This document shows positions 55,788 through 64,000 of a stretch of DNA of 64,000 nucleotides, one piece after another (the stretch's first letter is position 1; the number at the start of each line of letters is the position of its first letter). The notes under the pieces are model-generated. The model was not told where the DNA came from and did no database searches. It saw only the letters and a list, made by a program, of their open reading frames with translations. The translations under genes were made by a program, and so were the position numbers. The DNA is from Lutraria lutraria (taxonomy: Eukaryota > Mollusca > Bivalvia > Venerida > Mactridae), in NCBI GenBank assembly GCA_964023205.1, contig OZ026850.1, positions 2,130,368 through 2,194,367 on the forward strand, in the 5' to 3' direction.

Positions 55788-58700
55788 ATGATGACTAGTG
55801 GTTCCAAACTTTCCCTCTATAGAACATTGAGAAACCAAGGTCTTCGCCTTTATGCATCCAGGTCGAACATATTGACATGTTCATCTTGTGGTTGCAACAT
55901 CAAGGTACGGTTTTCTTAGAATTATTGAAATTGAACATTTCTTATAAGATAACTGATTCCTTATGCCCTCCCCCTCGTGTCAGTAATCGGTGGCATATTG
56001 TGTTAGTTAGTGCCAAACTGTAACATTGCCTATAAAATCAAAGTGCTTCCACCTAACTTTTTATGTTGGTTATGTTATGAACGAAGAAAGTTAAACTGGT
56101 GTCTGCATTTTGTGAGCTTGGCTGTTTTCAAAGAAAAAGTTGAGCTATAATTGTTGTAGTCACTGCATGGTCTGCATATGTGCAAAAACTTTGATGTAGC
56201 TTATAACTCAAATACTTACAAGGTGGGTAGATCTCACTGAGGCAGTGAACTCATAGCAAGCATTGGCACTGCTTGTGGTGCTTTTGCTTTACATTATATC
56301 TCCATCAGGATGAAATGAATGGATATTAATGATATATCAATCTCACTGTTTGCAGTCTTCACGAAAAACTTTTTTAAGCACTGGACATTCGGTCCAGTGA
56401 AAATGCAAACTTTTAGTGGACCGAATGAACTTTTAGTGGACCGAATTGAGAATACACAAAATTCTATATAATTTGGCTGTATGTCATAATTTTGTTCTGA
56501 AAAATGGTAAAATTATCACTGAAAAATTTACTGGACCTTCGGACCACTGACCTTTTCAAATTTACCGGACCTATGGCCATTTTGGTGGCCTCGGTCCAAG
56601 GTCTGGTGCTAAATTCGAAGACTGCTGTTTGTTTTATTTTCAGAGAAATATGAGCACATTAAATCAACAGGAGGAGACTGTTAGTGCTTTTGATCGTTAT
56701 AAAGAAAGACTGGGCTTTAAAGGAGCATTAGCATATTTTCCCTCTGTGAGTATTTCTACACATCAAATAGATTTTTTTTTCAAATACTGAGAACGACTTT
56801 TAGCCGCCCTATTTTTAGTCTTTTTGGTAATAGGTATGGGGTCCCTTTGATGGGGAAAATTCGCCTTGTGAAACATTTTATTTGGGAATTTTTATAGATT
56901 AAGGTACTTTCTGTAGGTAGCATTTTGAATGATATTTATAATTATGGGGAAATATATACATGTTACGATGTGGAACAATGAGAACAGTCTACACAAAAAA
57001 CTTTTTTAAGCACTGGACATTTGGTTCAGTGAAAATGCAAGCTTCACTGGAATGAATGAACTTATAGTTCCAGACCAAAAAGAGTACATGTATTTAAAAT
57101 TTCATATAATTTGGCAAGAAACCTTATTTTTTGAAAATGATTGAAATTTTTCTCTTTTATGAAACGTGGTGACATTATCACTGAAATATTCACTGTACAG
57201 TAGGAGTGAAATAAAAAAAATGAGGCTGAAGAACTTTGCAGTGTGACTGAATGAAAATTTACAAAATTTGAATTTCAGGTTTTGGACCATGCAGCTGTTC
57301 GTTTGTATCTTTCTGCAGCTGAGGCTTCTAGATATAACAAGATTTATCAGCGTAAGATTTTTATATGTTTCAAATTCTTAAACATGAAGTAATTTATTTA
57401 CTGATCAATGTATAGTAAATCCAGTGAACATAAGTCAGGAAAGACAAAATGTGGCCTTTATTGACAGGTGACCTTTATTCGGGGGACATTTTGTTCAAAA
57501 TAATCAAGCCAGTTTTTAAAGAATGACCTATATTCTCATGGTGGCCTTTATTTGGAGGTTGCCACTAACACAGTTTTGACTGTACACACGTTTACATATA
57601 TTTACATGATATAAATATTCATGAAGTTATTTTAGACTCTCTGTGACCTAATTAGGCTGTAAAGCTGGTATGCCTAGCTCAGTAGATAGAACGTAAGTAA
57701 TTTCTCGATTCTCGTTCTTCCAGATGTTGAGTTACCTGATTCAGTCACCTCATGGCACAAGTTGACATCACTTCATGTATGGTATGTTTTCTGTCGTAAC
57801 ATTTATATCAGGCCCCTTTTTATGCCATTTTTGAGTCCAGTGTTCTCCCTGTTTCCCTAAGTAAAATAATATGTATTTTCCCCACTGAGAGAAAAAAGTT
57901 TCCCTATAATTAAAAAAAAATCCCCAAATTTAGTTTTTCACGATGCAAATTTCACCCATCAAAGAGACCAATACTTGTTCCCCAAACTAGTAAAAAGGGC
58001 TGCCCTGCAATGCTGGACTTTTAAATACTTGGGGAACTGAAAATCCACTTTTTACCTTTCCGAATGCTTTCAAGAGCAAAAAAAGGGCCAGAAAAGCCCC
58101 GACATATATACCTACCCTTTTTTAATAAAAAACAAACACTTTTTATGAGATTTCATAGACTCCAACAACTCTGGTGGAAATACGCAAAGCCTGTTCCTGC
58201 TTGACCAATTATCCAAGAGCTCATGGAGCTTTGTCATTGTGGCGCCATGGTTATGATCAACAAATTGTAACTACTATCCCCTCACGGCTGTGAGTTTGAA
58301 CCACGTCCGATATTTATTAAGGTAAAAGGTGAACAGGGACTTACGTTTTCCTAAGATTTGACCTGGTGACCTAGTTATTGACCCCGGATGACCCATATTT
58401 ATACTTGACCGTTATATCATTAAGACTAGTTTATAATGAACAACTAATTTCAGCAAAATCTCTGAAAAAACGGAATTCCCTAAAAATCGAGCATATTTAC
58501 AAATCCTATATTTTTCGAGATTTTAAAAAAAAAATTGTATAGAATGTTGTTGGTAAATGGTGTTAAACTCTCCAAAATAAACAGGATCACACAGAGTCTT
58601 CCAGCTTGATTATGGAAAGTTAGTGGTTCTACAAATTCGCGCCTGGTGTCTGCCTCAACCATCAAAGCCGTAAAAGTCTCTGAATAACACTAGATGTTTG

Positions 58701-61487
58701 TGAGACAATATTCCTACCAAATATACTAATAACCGAATTCTTGATTTCCTTGCCTGTTCCAATGTGTTGAAAATTAATTTGTTTTCTTGCACTAAAGATC
58801 TTGTTCATTTCTTGAAGAAAAAGAATTGCACTCTCGGGGCAGTATTCTGTAAGGTTTACAACTTGTACAAATATTATCGTTTTTGATTGTAACTGACTTC
58901 ATAAACTCACTGTATTAGAGTTTTGGATTGATCTTTTATGATACTTACACTTTATCTCACAGGTTAATTATGGCCCGATTAGCTGTGGAAGGTCGAGACG
59001 GCAGATTTGTGCGAAATAGAATGGTTGAAAATTTGATCAGGGATACTAAGGCAAAGTCTAAAAGTATAGGGGTATGTATGAAACTGTGTTTAGACAACTG
59101 TTTAATGAAAAAGATCTACAATCTAAGTCATAATTTAGGCCAGGGCCCTTATTACATTTTAGGTGACTGAGGCTAGGGAAATTTTGCTTCATTTTGAAAA
59201 AAGAGGAATTAGCCATGACACAAGTTATTTGAATCAAAAATCGATAAACAAAAAATATTTCTCGGCGGGGGGGGGGGATTTTTTCAGAAAATAGGGGGAA
59301 TATGTATATGCATTCAGGATTGGAATAGCGCTGAATATAGGCTCCAGGAATGATGAAATGTGGGCCTTCTTAGGTAACTTCTCAAATTAAAACATGTTAA
59401 ATATTGTATATCCCAATTTATCACAGAGAGAAAAAACAACAGTTGTAATGTTTCTTTTACTGTTGTTGTTCTAGAAAGAGATGGATATCATCATAAAAGG
59501 AGAAGAATTGGAGAAACTACATGAACAGTTTTTAGCAAGTTTAATGATGTATGATGAGGTAATGACATAATATCTTTTTTTAGAATCTTCAAGATCCTTG
59601 AAATTCAGTAAATTAAATAAAATTTTCATTAAAATAGTAATAATAATGATAATAATTATTTTAAATTAATAATTAAGATACATTAATAATCAATAATATG
59701 AGAACAAGATGTGTTTGCGAATCACGGATGCTTCCTAAAGGCCAACTGGATAGTTTGACCTTTGACCTATTGAACTAAAAATCAATAGGGGTCATCAACA
59801 TTTGATGACCAACCTCCCAATCTGATTAAAATCATATCCTCAAACCCGCTACGCTATGAGGATCTGAAGACGACCCATAGAAGGTCACCTCAGGTGACCT
59901 TTTCCACTAGCCAATCAGCGCCTTACTTTCATAATTCTGAAAGTGATCTGATTCTATTTTTAACCGCAGTAAAAAAACAATATCTGACTTGTAGTTATCA
60001 CGAACACCTATTCTTACGCAACTAAATGTAACGATAGCGCCCATGTGACATGCGTGTTTATTAAATTTTCTGTACTACTATGGCGGAATCGATCAGGATT
60101 ACTAAAAAAATCAAAAAGTGGTTGCAGACAAATATGTTATACGTAATTTAATGTTTACTAACGTTTAAATAACATCGTCAGGTAGAAAGTTCATTCGGCC
60201 AAAGTACCGATGAAACGAGTTATACGATTGGCTAAATTATAAATAGATATAAATAGTGATCATGGAAATTCCGACTTTTGAAAATAGAAACTGGTATAGG
60301 CCGTCATCAGATCTTGCCGTAAGGAAGATCGAATACTTTAGTCAGATTGACCAACCTCCGTACCAAGTCTGAGGACCCTAGGTCAAGTTGTTCTCTAGTT
60401 ATTGGCATTGCCATTACTAACTTTTTGTTTTTTTGTTCAGACAAACTTAGAACAGAATGACCAATGTCTACTGTTTCATTGTTTTTCATATTCAGGGACT
60501 TTTAGGATCCGATATGGAATTAGCTGGTGGCATTTGGAGGACATTGTATGATAAACAGGAAGATGCCGACCCAAGTGACTTAGAAACCATGGTAGATTAC
60601 ATCAGAAAACAGGTAATTAAGACGATAATTTGCTGGTATCCAGTCTAAGGTTGATAATTTGCGGGTATCCAGTCGTAAGGAGATAATTTGCTGGTAATTT
60701 TTAATGGAGATAATTTGCTGGTACCCAGTCTTCACATTCAAAGTTTCTTCTGCCTTTGTATATTCTTAAACCTCACAGACAAACCTGTGTTCTTAGTTCT
60801 GCTTAAACCAACAACTGTTTTTTGTTTGTTTGTTTGTTTGTTTATATCGAGTTTTACGCCCCATTTCAACAGTCAGTCATATAAGGTGGACAGTTCATCT
60901 AACCATTGCTCCTGGGAAGAACCAGTACTAGACTCCCATCCTCCGTAAGTGACTGCCTACTTTCTCACATGAAGAGACATGGTCGGTAGCTGGGCTCGAA
61001 CCCATGACCCTCTGTCCGTGAGAGGTTACATAAATTTGAAGTTGGCGACCTTTAACCACACGACCATGGAGACAGTATCATGTATCTGTGTCTGCTTTAG
61101 ATTGTTGAATGTTCCTAAATGTACAGGTTGGTAGGTCAAAAGTTCCGCTATCAAGTTTGATAGGGGCAGACAAAAGCTCTCCCTTTATTCTACTACACTA
61201 ACAATTATTCTGTCGTAGGCTTCAATGCCATCAATAAGCAAGGTAATCGTAGAATAATCCCTGTTTTGAATATTTTATGTCTGTCCTAATTAACATCATC
61301 GGTACTATTTGTATTTATTTTGCAGGTTGTTCATTTGCAGCGGATACCCAGTAAACAGATGTTAACTAATGGACTTATACCCTTCCTTCCTGTTCATGGT
61401 GATAGTGTCACGAGTACAGCGTATGATTGTTTAGATGCTATAAGGAAGAAGGAAAGTTTCATATATAAGATGGAAACCAAGGAATGA
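55788..61487 (+). CDS. UQCC1: Ubiquinol-cytochrome c reductase complex assembly factor 1, complete, 273 aa
   Basis: Coding exons 55788-55904, 56644-56745, 57279-57351, 57724-57781, 58963-59071, 59475-59558, 60496-60612 and 61326-61487 (TGA) join with matching phases and give 273 residues. UQCC1 (yeast Cbp3) is the mitochondrial chaperone that, with UQCC2, receives newly made cytochrome b for complex III. The N-terminus (YRTLRNQGLRLYASRSNIL) is basic and without acidic residues, as in a mitochondrial targeting peptide. The chaperone domain spans about residues 55-225: ERLGFKGALAYFPS, TSWHKLTSLHVWLIMARLAV, EGRDGRFVRNRMVENLIRD, then LLGSDMELAGGIWRTLYDK and DLETMVDYIRKQ. These match human UQCC1 in the same order. 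An acceptor sits at 55774, 14 bases before the first of two adjacent ATGs, so an upstream exon exists. Intron 6 (59559-60495) contains Mutator-like copy B. The 3' UTR begins with a 40-bp minisatellite. One cysteine cluster (CSSCGC, residues 31-36) lies in the presequence region. Confidence 0.93.
56108..56288 (+). repeat. Dispersed repeat with AGCTTGGCTGTTTT
   Basis: Same block order as 36122-36312, including AAGTTGAGCTATAATTG and ATCTCACTGAGGCAGTGAAC. In UQCC1 intron 1, followed at 56353 by the GGACATTCGGTCC repeat. Confidence 0.6.
56353..56626. repeat. Copy of the GGACATTCGGTCCAGTG repeat
   Basis: CAGTCTTCACGAAAAACTTT at the left and TCGAAGACTG at the right make short inverted ends, with TTAGTGGACCGAATGAAC and GGACCTTCGGACCACTGACC inside. 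A second, more decayed copy is at 56990-57240. Confidence 0.7.
57810..58000. repeat. Copy of the TTCCCC dispersed repeat
   Basis: Collinear with 22440-22660. In UQCC1 intron 4. A tRNA-like SINE fragment may follow at about 58230-58305 (GTGAGTTTGAACCAC as B box), unsure. Confidence 0.6.
59818..60349 (-). mobile_element. Mutator-like MITE, 532 bp, copy B, 10-bp target duplication
   Basis: Inverse copy of 48831-49361: it starts CAATCTGATTAAAATC and ends CTTTAGTCAGATTG. ACCAACCTCC flanks both sides (59808-59817 and 60350-60359). It sits in UQCC1 intron 6 and carries the same palindrome of AGGTCA half-sites. Few differences from copy A are apparent, so both seem fairly young. Confidence 0.88.
60829..61072 (-). 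repeat. tRNA-derived SINE, near full length
   Basis: TTTGTTTGTTTGTTTATATC tail at the left, family body, then the head whose complement reads ATGGTCGTGTGGTTAAAGG. In UQCC1 intron 7; no clear target duplication. Confidence 0.75.
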
Positions 61488-61493
61488 ACTCTG

Positions 61494-62060
61494 GATTAAC
61501 CAATCAAATGTCTTATTTCATCTAAAGCTTCAGAAACAACCAATCAACTGTCTTATTTCGTTACTGATTTCTGGATTGACCAATCAGGTGTCTTATTTCA
61601 AGACTGGCTATAGAAACAACCAATCAAATGTCTTATTTCATTACTGATTTCTGGATTAACCAATCAGGTGTCTTATTTCAAGACTGGCTTCAGAAACAAC
61701 CAATCAGATGTCTTATTTTAAGACTGGCGTCGGAAACAACCAATCAGATGTCTTATTTCAAGACTGGCTTCAGAAACAACCAATCAGGTGCCTTATTTCA
61801 AGACTGGCTTCAGAAACAACCAATCTGATGTCTTATTTCAAGACTGGCTTCAGAAACAACCAATCAGGTGTCTTATTTCAAGACTGGCTTCAGAAACAAC
61901 CAATCAGGTGTCTTATTTCAAGACTGGCGTCGGAAACAACCAATCAGATGTCTTATTTCTAGACTGGCTTCAGAAACAACCAATCAGGTGTTTTATTTCA
62001 AGACTGGCTTCAGAAACAACCAATCAGATGTCTTATTTCTAGACTGGCTTCAGAAACAAT
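61494..62060. repeat. 40-bp minisatellite in the UQCC1 3' UTR, about 14 units
   Basis: Unit TCTTATTTCAAGACTGGCTT followed by CAGAAACAACCAATCAGRTG. Starts within 10 bases of the UQCC1 stop codon. The first four units are more varied; later ones are nearly identical. Every unit has AACCAATCAG, a CCAAT-box-like motif. The overlapping frames here are repeat translations. Confidence 0.9.
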
Positions 62061-62263
62061 CAGTGTATTCATGCATTTGTGATTGAATTCAGAAACATCT
62101 TAGTGAATGTTTTAGCCTAAAAAAGACTACATTTAAATCTACAAAGGTCATCATGAATGTTTGTCCATTGGAATCTGAAAATAACTGTACATATTTATTA
62201 ATACATTTTTTGTATATCATGTATATGTTTTTCTTATCTATTCCCATACTGAATTAATATACA

Positions 62264-62485
62264 GTACAACCTCTCCAGAGTGGCCCTCTTTTGAGCAACA
62301 CCCTCCTCTTAACAATATCATGCTTTTTCCCACAGCAAGATTTAACTATTAGAAAGTAGGCAGTTGCTTACGCAGGATGAGAGCCTAGTACTGGTTCTTC
62401 CCAGGAACCATGGTTAGGTGAACTGTCTGCCTCGTATGACTAACTGTTGAAATGGGACGTACAATTCTAACAAACAAACAAAACA
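62264..62485 (+). repeat. Split CAACCTCTC repeat plus 5'-truncated SINE
   Basis: 62264-62345 is the CAACCTCTCCAGAGTGGCCC family; 62346-62485 is a plus-strand SINE fragment (GTAGGCAGTTGCTTACGCAG, then ACTGGTTCTTCCCAGGAACC) ending in ACAAACAAACAAAAC. It repeats the nesting seen at 51.4 kb. Confidence 0.7.
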
Positions 62486-63190
62486 GGAGTCAATGAGGGA
62501 GGGAAATGTTTGAACAATAAGGCTTGAAAAGTTTGATTCTGGTAACCAAACCTACCGAATTGTTCCCCCCCCCCCCCCCCGACAGACAGTTTGTCCAATT
62601 TCGCACTTTCTTTCATTTCTACATGCTTTCAAGACCAATACAAAAATTCCCCTATTTAATTACCCTATATTTCTAAGGTCCTGTTACCATAAACGAACAT
62701 TTTTTATGCCTTACTTCAAGTTACTTACTAATAGATGAAGAGGAGATAGAAAGCTGACAAAAAACAATGTTTTAATATGTCTGCCTTTATTGAAGTGGAG
62801 ACATTTTCAAATGCCTTTTGGAAAAATTGAACAAAGTGGTTTAAGTAACATAATACGCTATAAAATTATATGATGTTTAAAATTTAAAAAAGTACAAGCA
62901 ATAAAATATGAGTACAAAATAATTACGACCAGGCAAAGAAAATCATGTACTGTAGCACCCTTGAACAATGGCCATACATAGGAAAGAAATTGTGACCTTT
63001 ATTAGCAGAATGACCTTTAAATACAGGGTGGTCTTTATTTGGAGGTGATCACTAACACAGTTTTGACTTTATATTGTTTAGCTGAAAAATCTTTTTGTGC
63101 CATTTCTAACACCTAAATCTGCAGTACGAAAATATTCAGGGATGAAATGTAACGCCTTAGTACGAAAGTATGTTTTGAAAAAAGAACCCA
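62486..63190. other. Non-coding stretch with a poly-C run and a MITE fragment
   Basis: A C run of about 17 lies near 62566-62580. 62955-63075 is a decayed copy of the CAGTCAAACCTGTG family (GTGGTCTTTATTTGGAGGTG, then ACACAGTTTTGACTTTA). No gene. Confidence 0.55.
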
Positions 63191-63199
63191 GAAAACACA

Positions 63200-63862
63200 A
63201 GATTTGTGATCTAAGTTGTGACCCTATATTGTGACCTTTAGTCGTGACCCTAAGTTGTGACCCTATATTGTGACCTTAAGTTGTGACCTTTAGTCGTGAC
63301 CCCAAATTGTGACCTTAAGTGGTGACCCCAAATTGTGACCTTTAGTTGTGACCCCAAATTGTGACGTTAAGTGGTGACCCCAAATTGTGACCTTAAGTCG
63401 TGACCCCAAATTGTGACCATAAGTTGTGACCCTAAATTGTGACCTTAAGTTGTGACCCTATATTGTGACCTTTAGTCGTGACCCTATATTGTGACCTTTA
63501 GTCGTGACCCTATATTGTGACCTTTAGTCGTGACCCTTAATTGTGACCATAAGTCGTGACCCTATATTGTGACCTTTAGTCGTGACCCCAAATTGTTACC
63601 TTTAGTTGTGACCCCAAATTGTGACCTTAAGTCGTGACCCTATATTGTGACCTTTAGTCGTGACCCCAAATTGTGACTAAGTCGTGACCCTATATTGTGA
63701 CCTTAAGTGGTGACCCCAAATTGTGACCTTAAGTGGTGACCCCAAATTGTGACCTTTAGTCGTGACCCCAAATTGTGACGTTAAGTGGTGACCCCAAATT
63801 GTGACCATAAGTTGTGACCCTAAATTGTGATCATAAGTTGTGACCCTAAATTGTGACCCTAG
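63200..63862. repeat. 13/26-bp GTGACC satellite
   Basis: A 13-base monomer alternates between TYGTGACCYYAWA and TTGTGACCTTWAG, giving a 26-base dimer, for about 50 monomers. Variants TATA, CAAA, TTAG and TAAG are interspersed in blocks. The minus-strand frame 63677-63874 is a translation of it. Confidence 0.92.
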
Positions 63863-64000
63863 ACATGATTTCATTTTTTTCCAAACAAAATATACAAAGA
63901 CTTGTACATGTCTATTATAAAAAATAGAAAATTAAGGATTTAACTCGATATAAACAAATTTTAGATGTTGGGTAAGTACACAATCATGTTCAACATCATA

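Noticed and set aside
61628..62086. Four overlapping frames with repeated FQDWLQKQPIR-like units
   Set aside because: Translations of the 40-bp minisatellite, shifted between frames because 40 is not a multiple of three.

Overview
This is eukaryotic nuclear DNA: AT-rich, with coding exons of 45 to 660 bases separated by GT-AG introns and very dense in short non-autonomous repeats. The gene content and the repeat style (palindromic TIR elements, tRNA-derived SINEs with GTTT tails, dispersed degenerate families) suggest a mollusc, most likely a bivalve. That assignment is inference. A run of exactly 200 N at 6346-6545 is an assembly gap.

Layout. (1) 0.8-7.8 kb: two monocarboxylate-transporter-like (SLC16/MFS) genes, tail to tail. 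The plus-strand gene has its last four coding exons here (798-4222). The minus-strand gene shows only a last exon (5701-5885) and an N-terminal exon (7572-7766); its middle exons are missing around the assembly gap. (2) 8.9-12.5 kb: a large inverted duplication with arms of about 0.7 kb carrying zinc-finger-like transposon remnants. (3) 13.3-15.1 kb: a cluster of fold-back elements. (4) 15.75-17.5 kb: a three-exon gene for a 74-residue secreted peptide that I do not recognise. (5) 18.8-42.5 kb: a complete 12-exon phosphatidylserine synthase gene (PTDSS1-like, 466 aa). (6) 42.5-50.5 kb: gene-poor, with four tandem or dispersed repeat blocks. One is a 32-bp minisatellite whose unit contains an X-box-like palindrome. 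(7) 50.5-54.1 kb, minus strand: a complete lipid droplet-associated hydrolase (LDAH, 304 aa). (8) 55.8-61.5 kb, plus strand: a complete ubiquinol-cytochrome c reductase assembly factor 1 (UQCC1, 273 aa), head to head with LDAH and followed at once by a 40-bp minisatellite. (9) 62-64 kb: no gene, ending in a 13/26-bp GTGACC satellite.

The genes are ordinary single-copy housekeeping genes and not an operon: phospholipid synthesis (PTDSS1), lipid-droplet turnover (LDAH), complex III assembly (UQCC1) and solute transport (MCT-like). Most of the unusual content is mobile DNA with readable insertion footprints. It includes a pair of Mutator-like elements with 9-10 bp target duplications, a hAT-type element with an empty-site copy elsewhere in the window, two TTAA elements, a TA-flanked pogo-like element, a 2.5-kb CACTG element and a SINE with a 14-bp duplication. 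I found no CRISPR, bacterial operon, rRNA or functional tRNA gene. All exon limits come from reading frames and splice consensus by eye, without transcript evidence.
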